From Tenrec ecaudatus (lineage: Eukaryota > Chordata > Mammalia > Afrosoricida > Tenrecidae): a DNA stretch of 64,000 nucleotides. Under the pieces are notes generated by a model. That model saw only the letters and a list, made by a program, of their open reading frames with translations, made no database searches and had not been told where the DNA came from. The DNA is taken from NCBI RefSeq assembly GCF_050624435.1, contig NC_134537.1, positions 16,736,584 to 16,800,583 on the forward strand, given 5' to 3'. Shown piece after piece: positions 47,655 through 59,464 of this stretch (position 1 is its first letter; each line of letters starts with the position of its first letter). A program made the translations under genes and the position numbers.

Positions 47655-48328
47655 ATGCAGGTGGTACCTTGGTTCATGGCTTCGCACAAGAAAGAATTCA
47701 TGTCAAAGCCCTTTTGGTAATCTCAGAGGGTTTTTATGAGGGAAGGAAGTTTCAGGTTTTACAATCTCGAAAGAGTCCACGCTATTTCAGGGAAGCAAGC
47801 CTAGCTGTGCAGAAATCCGGCTGGGGTTCACCAAAAGACACAAGAAACCTTGTGAAATAGCACATCCCTACGTGTGGATCTGACATTGCATAAGCAGGTC
47901 CAGGAGAGTCAGCGAGCAGGGCATGAGAGAGCACTGGGGTAAAGAAAAGCATGGGCCCTGAGCAAGCCGAGGCATGTGCATGTGGACCCCAAGGAGCCTG
48001 TGCGCCCCCAACCTCTGACCTGCCTCTGGCTAGGAGCAGGATCGAAAGAGCAAGAAGTCCCAGAGCTGTCTCTCTACCTTTATGCTAGCCTACTCCCTGG
48101 CTGGGGGCAGATAAGGCTGAAGTGTTGACCCCATTGGTTGGGTTGCACCCACCTGAATGATGTCATGAGCCTAGTTTGGACCGCCCAGGTACCTCCTTCC
48201 TGGCCGGGGCCTTGAATTGGAGCATACTTAGAGTCGTCATCGGTGTGTAATGGTCGCCTGATTTCTTCCCAACCTCCTTTCTGGGGGCCTTTGCAGGCAT
48301 GGAATGAACATTCCCCCGCCCCTAACTG
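47655..48328 (-). mobile_element. Probable class I ERV solo LTR, GC-rich
   Basis: A block much richer in G and C than its surroundings. Read on the minus strand it begins near TTAGGGGCGGGGGAATGTTC, has a TATA-like GCATAAAGGTAGAGAG in the middle and an A-rich AACCTGAAACTTCC stretch later, and ends near GGTACCACCTGCA. The length (about 670 bp), promoter-like layout and terminal CA suit a gammaretrovirus-like LTR. No second copy in the window confirms its ends, and no gag or pol sequence adjoins it. Confidence 0.4.
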
Positions 48329-49084
48329 TAGACCTAGCGTTTACTAATAAATATGTCTTATATTTTATTACAACTAGCAATAATTACTTCCACCTCATTA
48401 TCTCTCAAATTATTTACATATTTCTATGACTTTCATATTGACTATAATTAAATAAAAATGTTAATGGATTTATATTTTAGACAAAATGAATAGGATTCTA
48501 ATCGATTTGAAAACTAAAATATGGACAAAATATATCAAAAAATGGCTCTTGAGATATTGGACATCAGAAATGAAGGCCACTGATCTAAGATATGGGAAAC
48601 AAATAAACTGAGGCCTTCAACTTTTACAGTCTATGTAATGAAAGTTTCTAGGATTCAGTGCTATACGGAAGAGGAAAATCAAGCAAAACCCCGTTGCCTC
48701 TCTGAATTGAGTAGACAGAAGTGTTAATTTTTGGAAGCCAACGCTGGTAGATTTTTTTTTAGCACAAGATCTCAAGCAGAAGACGGCCCCACAAAGAGGG
48801 GACTACAATGATCCAGAGAAAATCATCTTCCATTTTTCAGTTGAGTACTGTTTATAGTCCCCGTGTGAAGCAACTCTCTGAAGTGAGAGAGGGAAAACTA
48901 TGTGACCCATGACATACACACTAGGAATTGGCTTTCTTATAAAAGGCCAGGCTTTGTGTGTCTTAGTATCTCAATTACAACTACTCCACTCTACTATTAC
49001 AGGCTCAAAGAAGTAGAAGAAAATATGTAAATAATTATCAGGGCTATGTTTTAATTAAACTATATCTACACAACCAAAGGATCC
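48329..49084. other. Unassigned DNA
   Basis: Probably old repeat debris, not assignable by eye. It includes a poly-T of nine bases near 48755. Confidence 0.35.
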
Positions 49085-49210
49085 AGGGTGGTGGTTACGT
49101 TTTGGTCCGCTAACAGTAAAACCCCAGTTCACATTCACCAGTCTCTCTGTGGGGGAAAGGTAAGGCTCTCTACTTACTATTGCAAAATCCATGGATCAGG
49201 CTGCTTGTCT
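49085..49210 (+). repeat. AfroSINE copy, 5' half
   Basis: AGGGTGGTGGTTACGTTTTG, GTTCACATTCACCAGTCTCT, GGTAAGGCTCTCTACTTACT. The tail is missing. Confidence 0.65.
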
Positions 49211-49334
49211 CATAAAGAATTCCAAGGATTTTTGAGATAGAGGTACAGTTGAACAAACAAATATTTAATATATATAAAAGGAAGGTTGATGAGATTTCAT
49301 ACTCCAGAAAAACTATGTCCTGGAGGGAAGAGGG

Positions 49335-49853
49335 TGTGTTAGTGTGGGTACACTAGAGAAACAAATCCACATAAACTCATATGTATAAGAGAGAGTTTAA
49401 TATAAAGGGTAAGTGCACTTCAAGAAAACATCCCAATCCAGTGCTGCCCAAGGCCACAAGTCCAAGATTAGCCCATATGTCCTATAAAAATCCACAAATG
49501 CCTCCTCCATCTCACAAAACACATGCAATGATGCTGAATGCAGGAGGAAAGCAGAGTCAATGAATGTGTAAGCATCTCCGCGTTGGCAGGGGTCTCCATG
49601 TGGTTGCTCCAGCATCCAGGGCTGCATCAGGGTAGGCCCTTGCAGCTTCTCCTTGGGGATGTCTTGCAGGAAGTGAGCCTTGCAAATTGAAGCAGGGAAC
49701 TGGCTAAGGAAGCTGCATCCTGGTCGGACCATCAGAAAGCAAGAGACCCGAGAAGTAGAGAGGCAAGGCTCACTGAGGCATTGATCTCTCCGCCTTTCAA
49801 TTAACCCCACATGTTCATTGGCCATGTTGTCACCATAAACATTAACTAACTCA
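49335..49853 (-). mobile_element. ERVL-like solo LTR, subfamily B, complete
   Basis: It starts TGTGTTAGTGTGGGTACACT and ends AACATTAACTAACTCA. The flanks GAGGG (49330-49334) and GATGG (49854-49858) look like a 5-bp duplication with one change. It shares ATAAAGGGTAAGTGCACTTC and TCTTGCAGGAAGTGAGCC with 27342-27956. The 173-codon antisense frame at 49397-49918 is inside the LTR and has no retroviral protein features. Confidence 0.9.
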
Positions 49854-49982
49854 GATGGCAAAGAGTTTTTATAGGAGCTCCAGGTGAAGAGTAGTGGGAC
49901 GGATGATGTCTTGAGCAAGGATAAGTGGAAACCTGCTTTTGTTCTTTATTCTTCTGTTTGTTGTTGGCTACATTACTTTATC

Positions 49983-50202
49983 TGGGAGCCCTGGTTCCAT
50001 AGTGGGTTGGAGTTGGGCAGCTAACCTCAAGTTCAATCATTCAAAACCACCAGCCCCTTGTTTGAAAAAGTACATGGATTTCTACTCCCACAAAGAGTAA
50101 GTCTGAGAAACTCAGAGGGAAGGGTGGCTCTACCCTGCTATACGGGACAGCTGTATGTTGGCATTGACTTGATGGCAGTGAGTTTATTGTTTGGTTTGGT
50201 TA
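49983..50202 (+). repeat. AfroSINE copy, full length
   Basis: GGGAGCCCTGGTTCCATAGT, ATTCAAAACCACCAGCCCCT, GATTTCTACTCCCACAAAGA, GCATTGACTTGATGGCAGTG, then a TTTGGTTTGG-rich tail. It is one of the best-kept copies in the window. Confidence 0.92.
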
Positions 50203-50639
50203 CCCTGTGGCCTTGCCCAACTCTGGTCAGATTGACTCTCTCAGACAGATATTTTCCAACACAGACACTGATTCCAGACTGGCTGACAGTTAGTTATTAA
50301 AGAGGGTTTGCTGGTTTTCTTATCTTGTGAATATTACACAAGACATATGGCTATGCTTCTTCAGTCTACCAATAGTCTTTGAGAGTGGGGGTTGGTCAGT
50401 AGTTACTCTAGGAGAAAGGGTGGATGGGGCCAGCATTGTTATAAAGTGGAACTGTCTCAGCTCTGCACAGTCATCATGCATCGATCAAGATTGATAGTCT
50501 CAAGAACTCTATGGATCAGTTCTACCTGTCTAATAGATGTGTTATGATTAAGGATTAATTTGAGGGTAGTAGCTTGGCAGCCATAATTTTCTGATCCTGG
50601 GTTAGAGTTTGAAAATTCCATGCTAATATTGTGCCTACA

Positions 50640-51330
50640 TTAACCTGGGTTTTGAAGACTTATCTGATCTTATCGATGAAATTTAAAAAACTAAGACCAG
50701 AATGGATTAAATAGCTTCTATCTAATTTAACTATACCTCATAACAAAGTTAAAGTTATTTTAAGGAATACAGACCTATCCAGGATACAACAAGATAAATC
50801 TCATGGCTTCTTGATTATATTGGATATAAAAGTGTCACCTATGCAAAGATTCAGGAAACTACAGTCCTTTCATGAGGGGGAAACATGGTTAATTGAAACT
50901 AAGACCCAAATGCCACTATAACAGAATTAGCACAAAATGGCAATTAAATAGGAATTTAAACTGTATTATAGGCACTCAATAAGCTAAATAAAGGGTATAT
51001 ACACAAAAGAAAAAATAAAAATGCTAATCGATCTTCTGATGAGGAAAAGTACAATAGCCTATGTAAAAAACAAACAAAAAACAGAAGGTGATTAACTATG
51101 GAAGAAGGATTGGTAAAAGGAATAATTTCTTAAAAACACAACAGTAAAACATTCTGAATAAGACCGAGGTGGAAGAGAAGATGAGGGGGGAAATGAATTC
51201 TCTATGAACAGTGGGACAATTTATATAGAAAAAAAACACATGTAATTGAAGTCTCTGAAAAGAGAGGGAGAGAAAAATAAATCTGAAATTAAATGTAAAT
51301 TAAATGGCAAATGTAATGAAAATTATAAAC
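50640..51330 (+). mobile_element. Possible old L1, 5'/ORF1 region
   Basis: CACCTATGCAAAGATTCAGG, GTTAATTGAAACTAAGACCC, AACAGAATTAGCACAAAATG and CTGTATTATAGGCACTCAAT resemble the 5' part of old mammalian L1 (L1M) sequences. No open frame survives. The assignment is from memory and needs a library search. Confidence 0.35.
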
Positions 51331-51369
51331 CCTCAAGGATCACAGCATTGGAAAACAATGAATATTCTT

Positions 51370-51530
51370 GGTTACCAACCACAGGGTTGGTGGCTTAAAT
51401 TCATCCAAAGGCACCATGGAAGAAAGGGCTGGTGATTTGTTTTTTAAAAAATCAACCCATTAATCCCATATGGAGCATAGCTCTATGCTGACCCACATGG
51501 CGTGGTTGACATGGAACTGGACTTGACTCT
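51370..51530 (+). repeat. AfroSINE copy, GGAGTCC-like subtype
   Basis: GGTGGCTTAAATTCATCCAA, GCACCATGGAAGAAAGGGCT, GGTGATTTGTTTTTTAAAAA, CATAGCTCTATGCTGACCCA follow the subtype with the GAAAGGCCTGGTGATCTG body. Confidence 0.7.
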
Positions 51531-52025
51531 ACCATATGCATTATAAAAACATAGAGCCCAAAACTTAATGAAGTCAAAGCACAGGGAGCATGAAGACAAC
51601 TGTACTAAGACCTAGGCTAATGGAATATCTGGAAATTGATGAAAAGAAGAAAATAGAGACAATGCCAGAGAAGAAGAATACATATAGCCCCCTAAAAACA
51701 AAGATTGCTATAGCATGGAATTCCTTGTCAAAACAGTGCAAATTAAAATACAATATCATCGTGTAAATTTAGTATGAAATTGCAAGAGTCTTAAGCCAGA
51801 ATAACGCAAGTAACAACATTCTTTTAAAAATGATGTCAACATAACGCGTTTCCACCTATGCAGTGGTTGAAACTATCGTCCCCTACAGACATACACCACA
51901 AACATTTATGAAAAGTGATCTATGCAAAAAGAAAATGGAACGATGCAAAGATGCATCACAACACAGATTTGGAGAATGTGAAATTGATTATAATATGGTT
52001 AAGTATAAGATCATAAGTGTTTATT
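51531..52025. other. Unassigned AT-rich DNA
   Basis: No element or exon recognised. Confidence 0.35.
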
Positions 52026-52027
52026 GT

Positions 52028-52970
52028 AGTTGCCAAGTGCCATGAAGTCAGTTCTGGCCCACGCACAGCAGAACAAAACACTGTGTAATCCTGTACCATT
52101 CTCACAATTGCTCCTGTGCTTGAGCCCAGTGTTGCCGCCACAGTGTCAATCCACCTCATTCAGGAGATTCCATTTCACTGTGGCCCCTCGTTACCAAAAC
52201 CGATGTCCTTCTCTGGGACTGGTCACTCCTGACAGTATGTCCACGGTCTATAAGGTGAAGACCTTACCTCAAGGGGCACTCTGCCTGTACTTCTGAGACA
52301 GAGCAGTTTGCTCTTTTCGCCGTCCATGGTATTTTCAATGTTCTCCTACGGCACCATTCAAATGCACCAATTCTTCTACGGGCTTCTTTATTGCAACTTT
52401 CCCATTCATTTGAGACAATTGAAAATACCACCACTTGGGTCAAACTCACCTTAATCCTCAAAATCACAGCCTTGCTTTCATATACTCTACAGAAGTCTTG
52501 TGCAGCAGATTTAACTAATGAAATTCCTCTTTGGGTTTCTTTCCTGCTGCTTTCATAAACATTGACTGAAGATCCAAGCAAGCCAACTTCAATCATTTCT
52601 CCGTTTATCATGATGTTACCTATTGGTCTACTTGTGAGGATTTGATATTCTCTGCCTTGAGTTGCAATCCATATTGAAGGCTGCCATCTTTGATCTTTAT
52701 CAGCAAGTGCTTCAAGTCCTCCTCACTTTCAGCAAACAAGGTTGTGTCATTTGCATAATTCAAGCTATTAATATGCCTTCCTCCAATCCTGAGACAGAAT
52801 TATTTTTGCATAATCCATTTTCTCTGATAATTTTCTCAGCTAAAGTAGTCCATCGTTCTGTTTCTACAACTGTCTCATGATCCATGTGCAAGTTCTGCAT
52901 GAGCACAATGAAGCGTTCCAGAATTCTCATTCTTCTCAAGGGTCTTCATAGTTCATTATGACCAACACTC
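52028..52970 (-). mobile_element. RTE (BovB-clade) LINE, 3' half
   Basis: The 3' end lies at 52028 (complement of a ...GCACTTGGCAACT end). Antisense conceptual protein at 52264-52611 contains GAFEWCRRRTLKIPWTAKRA, matching the BovB motif around F-E-x-W-C-x-R-R ... P-W-T-A. Further right is the RT core (TCTCCGTTTATCATGATGTT, TTTGCATAATTCAAGCTATT). It is 5'-truncated at about 52970. Confidence 0.88.
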
Positions 52971-53094
52971 ATACTTGTTTTCTAGTGACCATGCCAAGGC
53001 TATTGACTGTGTGGATTATTATTGGTTATGTATCTTTAAATATAATCAGTTGTTTAAGATTTAAAATTTAGCCAAGTTCTTTGGAGTTTATAGG

Positions 53095-53790
53095 AGTTCT
53101 GAAGTAGTGCAAATCGCTAACCATTTGGATATTAATTGAACAATTGGTGGTTTGAACACACCTAGTGTGTTAGTCCAGATACACTAGATAAACTAATTCA
53201 TAGAGACTCATATGTGAATAAGAGGTTAGTATATAAAAGCAATTGAATAATGAGAAAAAATCTCAGCCCCATCCAGATAAAATCCATAAGTCCTATATTA
53301 GCCCATATGTCCAATACCAATCTATAAAGTCCTCTTCTGACTCTGAAACACACAATGATGTTGAATGCAAGATCACAGGCCAGGGGGTTGTAAGTCTTCT
53401 GGATCCAGTGGCATTGTAAGCATCTCAGCACTGGCAGGGGTCTCTACATGGCTTCTCAAGGTCCATGTGGCTTCTCAGGGTCGGTCCATGTGGCTTCTCC
53501 AACTCCCAAAGTGCAGTGCCATGTGTCTTGTCAGTAGAGCATCTCTCAGTGAGAGAGTAGAGAGAGAGAATGTTCTCCGCCTCCAAGGAGGAAAATACAG
53601 GAATTCCCTGACTCTGCACGGGAAGACCTTGCCCACACAGAAGCCTCATTGGCTATGACCCGATTGACAGACTAGACTCCACCCCTTCACTCCTAATCCT
53701 CTCAAATCCCAAACTGACACCAGATTATGTCACTACTACACCTAGCAACAACTTGGAAGAAAGGCCTAGTGATGTGCTTCTGAAAAGTTG
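53095..53790 (+). repeat. AfroSINE copy split by an LTR
   Basis: The left part ends GGTGGTTTGAACACACCTAG (53146-53165). The right part resumes CCTAGCAACAACTTGGAAGA and continues AAAGGCCTAGTGATGTGCTT. Removing the LTR and one CCTAG restores an unbroken SINE order. Confidence 0.88.
53166..53740 (-). mobile_element. ERVL-like solo LTR, subfamily A, nested in a SINE
   Basis: Perfect 5-bp duplication CCTAG (53161-53165 and 53741-53745). It opens TGTGTTAGTCCAGATACACT and closes ATTATGTCACTACTACA. It contains CAGCACTGGCAGGGGTCTCT and CTAGACTCCACCCCTTCACT. This copy fixes both family ends and the duplication length, because the host sequence (a SINE) is known. Confidence 0.95.
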
Positions 53791-53792
53791 TT

Positions 53793-55650
53793 GCTGTTGT
53801 CACATGCCACCGAGTCATTAACCACTCACAGAGACCTATGTACAACAGAACAAAATGCCGCTCTTTGCTGCGCCACTCTTACAGTTTTGTTACGTTTGAG
53901 CTACTCTGTCAATCCATCTTGTTAAAGGTCTGTCCTTCTGTTTTTCACCGAGCGTTTACTTACCAAGTGTGACACCACTTTCCATTGACTGGTTCTTTTA
54001 ATACCATTGACATGTCCAAAATATGCAAAACGAAGTTTCCCATACCTTCTTCTGAAGACAATTATGACAGATTGGCTTGCTATTCTGACAGTCTGTGACA
54101 CTTTCTACATTTTTTTCAATGTCATGATTTCAGATGAGATCAGGAAGGTCAGGGTGGTATGGCCATAGACTCAGCATCATAATTCAAATCTATCAATTTA
54201 CAGTCTTCCTTCTTCACTGCTCAGCTCAGTTACTGCTCATGAATCTGAAGCGATGGATAATACTATCACGTGGTTGAGGCATTCCTCAGGCCTCAAAATG
54301 ATATCTATGCTCCTTAACACTTTAAAGAGCTTTTCTGCAGCAAATCTGACCAATGCAATATGCTTTTGATTTATTGACTGCTACTTCCATGGTTTCAAAT
54401 ACCATGAAAGCCTTCCACCTCTGATCTTTTCTCCATTTATCATGACACATCTATTGGTTCAGTAGTGAGGATTCTGTTTCTTTACATTGAGTTGTGTGTA
54501 GTCCACACTGAAGGCTGTCATCTTTGATCTTCACCAAGTGCTTCACATCCTGCCAACTTCCAGTAATCAAGTTGGTGCCATTGGCATATCACAGGTTGCT
54601 ACTAAGCCAGTCTTATTGGCACAGGCTTCTTCATATAGTCCAGCTTCTCGGATTATTTCCTCAGTCTGTAGATTAGACAAATGTGGAGAAAAGATACAAA
54701 CCCAATGTGCACCATTCCTAAATTTAAAAGATTGTATCTCCTCTTCAAACTACTTCTATTTAGTCGCTGTACAGGTTCCAGATGAGTACAATTAAGTACT
54801 CTTTCATTTCTCTTCTTTGCGATCTATCTATATTTTGTGATGACCCATAGAATCCAATGCCTTTGCACAATCAATGAACACAAGAAAACATGTACTGTGA
54901 CTCTCTTTTTCAACCATGATCCATCTGATATCTGCAAAGATCTCCTTTGTTCCAGGTCCTCTTCTGAACCCAGTTGAATGTTTGCTCGCTGAGACCATTT
55001 TAAAATGATCGACAACAAAATTTTGGTCTATTTATTAATGACAGTCTTCCAAAATTTGTGCATTTTGATGGGCCACCTTCCTGTGGAACGGCACAAAGAT
55101 GGACCTCTGCAAGTAATTGGCCTTCCTGATTTGGGCCTAGATTGGTGAGTGTTGCCAGCACTGTATTCGTTTCTTGGGGGAAAAACAAACTTGTATACCA
55201 CCAGTTTCTGGAGGTTTGATTTCATTCATGCCTTAATTGCAGCTTGGATGTCTTCCTGCAATACCATCAGGTATCGATCATACGCTATCTCTTGAAATAG
55301 TTGAATACAAATCATTTTGGGGACAGTGATTCTGTGTGTTCCTTCCATCTTCTTGTGATACTTTCCACGTAGTGCAATATTTTATCCATAGAATACATTT
55401 ATATTTCAACTCAAGGACTGAATTTTTCTTCAGTTCTTTTAGATTGAGTCACGACCAGTACATTCTTCTTTTCTGGTGTTCTAACTTCAGTTATAGTTAT
55501 AATTTTATATCTCGATTGATAATGCCTTACTTTGTCTTCTTGAGCTGCATTTTATGTTTCACTCTTTTGCTTCATCATTTCTTCCATAATCACCAGCTTT
55601 GTCTCTATCCCCAAGGCCATATGTTTCCAGGTGCTGACATGTTATAGCCA
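53793..55650 (-). mobile_element. RTE (BovB-clade) LINE, long copy with deletion
   Basis: The 3' end (GTTGTTGCTGTTGTCACATG, complement of the element tail) is at 53793. Antisense RT blocks follow (CTGCAGCAAATCTGACCAAT, TTTCTCCATTTATCATGACA, TATAGTCCAGCTTCTCGGAT). Linker blocks come next (AATTGCAGCTTGGATGTCTT, GAATTTTTCTTCAGTTCTTT). At about 55590 it jumps to endonuclease (CTTTGTCTCTATCCCCAAGG). No intact frame. Confidence 0.85.
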
Positions 55651-55654
55651 TGAC

Positions 55655-55735
55655 AGCCCTACGGAGCACAGTTCTGCAAAACCCAGGGTTACCTAGGAGT
55701 CAGAATCCAATCGGCAGAAATTGGTTTCATTTGAA
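55655..55735 (+). repeat. AfroSINE 3' end
   Basis: CCCTACGGAGCACAGTTCTG, CCTAGGAGTCAGAATCCAAT and CGGCAGAAATTGGTTT form the tail of the GGAGTCC-type SINE. Confidence 0.75.
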
Positions 55736-56094
55736 GGCTTATAACAGATCAAGGTATAACATGACATCAATAGTACAAAGACTCGGAGAGAGAAAATATG
55801 GAAGTTTATTATGGTAATACTTTTCACATATCAGATAGCCCTTTATGGTAGATGTTGATATTTCAAAGGTGCAAATCATCAACCCTAAAGCAACCAATAG
55901 CTATTGAGGTATAGAGAGCCTGAATCACTCCTACAATGCATGCATGTATGTAAATTAGTAAGCCTCTCTGGGAAACATTTTGGCAGTTTCTTAAAATATT
56001 GAAAATGCAATTATCAGATCGCCTAACAATTGTGCTCCGGAACATTTATCCCAGATAACTAAAAATTTAGCTCATTCAAACAACAATCTAGCTG
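55736..56094. other. Unassigned DNA
   Basis: No element or exon recognised. Confidence 0.35.
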
Positions 56095-57180
56095 AGGGGA
56101 ATAATTAAGAGACAGAAGTGTACAAGTGTGGTGTGGGAAAGGAGGAAGGTAAAAGGAAACAGAGGCAAGATCTAGGAATCAAAGCTATGCATAGAGGTAA
56201 AAACCTAGGTGTGCACTTATGTAAACATAATAATTAATAAAAATAGAGATATTAGGATAGGCACGTATATTTAAATGGCAACACATTAAGGAAGTGGATA
56301 GACTTTTGACTTCTGCTCGCACACTTCCTCAACACAAGAACACTTTTCTAACAACCTGGCATTCTGTGATGCTCACCCTTCCAGCACCATCACTGAAGAC
56401 AAAATGGATGCACAAGCAAATGTGGTGAAGAAAGCTGATGGTGCCTTGCTATCCAAAGATAGAGTGTCTAGGGTCTGAAAGGCTTGAAGTTAAGCAAGTG
56501 GCCCTCTAGCAGAGAATCAACAATACCACAGGAAAGAAGGACATTAGCCTGTGTGAACTTGAGGTGTTGATGGGATTGGGTAACAGGCATCAGAAGACCC
56601 AAAACAAACAAACAAACCAAAAAACATATTGTTGAGAACAGAGGGAGTTGGAAAAGAGACCCCAAACCCATATATAGGCAATGTGACATCCCCTCACAGA
56701 AGGGGATGAGGAAATCAGGGTGAAGTGTAGCACCAATGAAATACACAATATTGCTCTGTCTCCTTACGCTTCCTTACCTCCCACCATCATGACCCCAATC
56801 CTGCCTTTCACTGAGGGCTAGGCCAGAGCATGTACACAGGTACAGGTACGAGCTCAGGACACACAGAATCCAGGTCAGATAAACCCCTCAGGAACAGAAA
56901 CAGGAGTAGTGATCCCAGGATGGTAGGGGGAACATGGGAAAAGGAGGGTACAAGAAACCACAGGGGAATGGAGACAGTAATAGATATAAGATATGAACTG
57001 AACAATAATGTATCAAGGAGCCATGAGAGTGGGAGAGGGGAGGGAGAGTAAAAAGAGGAACTGATACCGAGGTCTCAAATAGAATGTAAATGGTTAGAAA
57101 ATCATGATGGCAATGTATTTATACAATTGATCTATGGGTTGTTATAAGAACGGGAAGAGCTCCAATAAAATGATCTTAAA
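56095..57180 (+). mobile_element. Family E retroelement, second-longest copy
   Basis: Co-linear with 46450-47600: GGCATTCTGTGATGCTCACC, GAAGACAAAATGGATGCACA, GGGTCTGAAAGGCTTGAAGT, CAGATAAACCCCTCAGGAAC, and the end GCTCCAATAAAATGATCTTA with a short A-run. It is 5'-truncated relative to the longest copy. Short opposite-strand frames (for example 56468-56746) do not correspond between copies. Confidence 0.85.
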
Positions 57181-57989
57181 AAATTAGGTCATACCAAAAG
57201 GTTTCTATGAATATTTAAAACAATGTTATTATCAATAGCTCAAAACTTAGAAACAAATATGACGTGGACTTGGAGGTGTGGTTTAAGAACCACTGCCTCC
57301 CACCAAGACACAAACTGGTGACACACATACAACAGTCAGTACTCTTAACCACTTCGATGTGTCACAGGAATAAAGCTGAGAGAATAAAAGCCAAACTCCA
57401 AAGGTCATAGATTGCATGAGAATACTTATGTAATAGTCTTTAAAATGATGAAATTATTTTACTAGAGACAAAGTAGTTGCTTACTGCAGGTGAGGAGGCT
57501 GTGGCCGTGTGCATAAAGAGTGTCGTGTGGGATCCTTGTAACATAATTCTTTTTTTTTCTGATGATGATTACACAAATCTACTCTTAGGAAAAAATGTAT
57601 GGAACATACATGCAAAACACTAATGAGTATATGTAAAATGTAATTAAAATAAGGTAGATGGATATTAAATTTTCCATTTCAAGACTGATATTTGTACTGT
57701 AAAGGCACAATGAATTACTGTGGAGCCAATTAGTTCAAATATTTCCTGCATTATTAATTATCATTGTAGGTGAATATTTAGTTGTCTATAACTCTTTCCA
57801 AATAAAAGGTTAAAATATAGAGATGAAGGAAGACATCAGTAAATTTCAAAGTAAAGAAAATTAATAAAGGTGAAATGCTCATTTCAGGACAATAAAGAGA
57901 ACAAAATACTACCTCAGTTTTTTAGGGGTCATAGGAACTCTCCATTTTATGTATTAAAAACAGAGCTTCCAAACAAATGAAACAGTGAC
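57181..57989. other. Mostly unassigned DNA
   Basis: A weak tRNA-head-like trace at about 57335-57365 (CTTAACCACTTCGATGTGTC) may be an old antisense SINE. The rest is unassigned. Confidence 0.35.
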
Positions 57990-58730
57990 TGATAAACTGT
58001 AAGAAGAAAAAGACAAATCAACACTGGCTGCTGGAGATTTCACCACGTTTCTCTCAACTGATATAACAAGTAGACAGAAAATCAGTACGAATAGAAGAGA
58101 CTTGAGCAACCTTTTTCTAATTGACATTTATAAACCACTGGACCACAGCAGAAAGTCCATGCGTTTAAAGCAGCTGTTAGCAGAATTTTATTGACTAGAG
58201 CCAGAAATAAAACATTTCAGCCTTGCAGACCTTACAATTTCTGTCAGAACCACTCAACTCCACTTTTCTTGCAAAAAAGTACCCACAGAAGATACAAAAA
58301 TTGCATCTGTGTGGTTATAGTCAAATAAAACAATAGTGAGAAAAATAGATCCCGACTCAATTTCTTCCACTGAAACACTTTACTGACTACTTTTCAAAGT
58401 ACAGAGGAAACGACAAGTTAGATTATATTCTCACCAAACCTGAACATCTGTGAAGGAATTAGAACCATATAAACCAAATTCTGCTAATGAAGTCATCGTA
58501 TATGTAAATTACAAAGAAAATAGAAATACGTGAAAATTGAACTATATATTTATGAATAATTTATGAGTCAAAGAAAATAGCTGAAGAGAAAGTAGAAACT
58601 TTTTAGAACTGAATAAAAAGAAAACGCAACCCTTCTATCAAGATTTTGGGAAGACAGGTAGAAAAGAACTTAGAAAGGAATTTGTGGATTTTAATTCTTA
58701 TATGAGAAATCTACAAAAACTCTATAACAG
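57990..58730 (+). mobile_element. Old L1, ORF2 endonuclease-to-RT region remnant
   Basis: GGCTGCTGGAGATTTCACCA, GTAGACAGAAAATCAGTACG, GTTAGATTATATTCTCACCA and AGAACTGAATAAAAAGAAAA follow the order of L1 ORF2 (the GDFN region, then the stretch before RT). Stops and indels are frequent. Confidence 0.65.
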
Positions 58731-58734
58731 GTAT

Positions 58735-58945
58735 CCTGGTCAGTGGTCAGCAAATGTTTCCTTAGCGACTCAGAAATGCCTTTGTAGGCTTGTGGGCCAT
58801 GCCTTTTGCACCACAGCTACCAAGCTATGAGGTCGTGTTAACGCAGCCACGCGCGTGTATAAACACATAGACATGACTGTGGTTCAATCAAGTATTATTT
58901 TCAAGTACCTCTGGTTGGTTCCTGGGCCGTATTTTAATATGTCAT
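58735..58945 (+). mobile_element. hAT-Charlie-type MITE, diverged
   Basis: GTGGTCAGCAAATGTTTCCT, TTTGTAGGCTTGTGGGCCAT, AACGCAGCCACGCGCGTGTA, GTTCCTGGGCCGTATTTTAA match the common mammalian non-autonomous element with TCAGCAAACT and GGCCCGTGGGCC-like ends. The exact family name is not certain. Confidence 0.6.
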
Positions 58946-59010
58946 TGAGAATTCAATCTGAAGAAAATAGAAATTAAACTCAAATAAAGGGAAAAGAAGA
59001 AAATAATGGT

Positions 59011-59079
59011 GAGAACAGCAGATCTCCAATTTTAGAATATGTGCTGTTGAAGCAAACACATGAGAACAGCAGATCTCCA
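59011..59079. repeat. 18-bp direct duplication, 51 bp apart
   Basis: GAGAACAGCAGATCTCCA occurs at 59011 and 59062. The sequence between is AT-rich. It could be a small target-site-like or slippage duplication. Confidence 0.85.
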
Positions 59080-59237
59080 TGGAAACGTAAATAGGAAAGC
59101 AATAGAGAAAACCAATGAAACAAAATATACTTATTGGAAATTTCAATAGCATTGATAAAATCTACCTTGATAAAACAAATGAGAGGGCACCATTTACCTA
59201 CATAAGAAACGAAAGAAGGACTATTCTATGTGCGTTA

Positions 59238-59420
59238 ACCATTGACTCAATTCTCACTCAACAACCCTCCAGGACAGATAATCCACAGGGTTTCTGAGAC
59301 TTTGAATCTTTACTGAAGTGGATTGTCTATCTTTCCCCCTGTCGTGCTTGGTGGGTTTGAACAACAGACCTTTCAGTTAGAATCCAAACAGTGACTCAAC
59401 TGCACAGCCAGGACTCCGAC
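59238..59420 (-). repeat. AfroSINE copy
   Basis: The complement shows CATTGACTCAATTCTCACTC, TTTCTGAGACTTTGAATCTT, TTGGTGGGTTTGAACAACAG and the 5' end GCCAGGACTCC. Confidence 0.8.
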
Positions 59421-59464
59421 AGACAACAAAACGAGGCTCTGCTAATATATTTGCAATATATGTC

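Noticed and set aside
49397-49918. 173-codon antisense open frame, the longest in the window
   Set aside because: It lies almost wholly inside the solo LTR at 49335-49853. It is not preserved in the related LTR copies and shows no retroviral protein motif.
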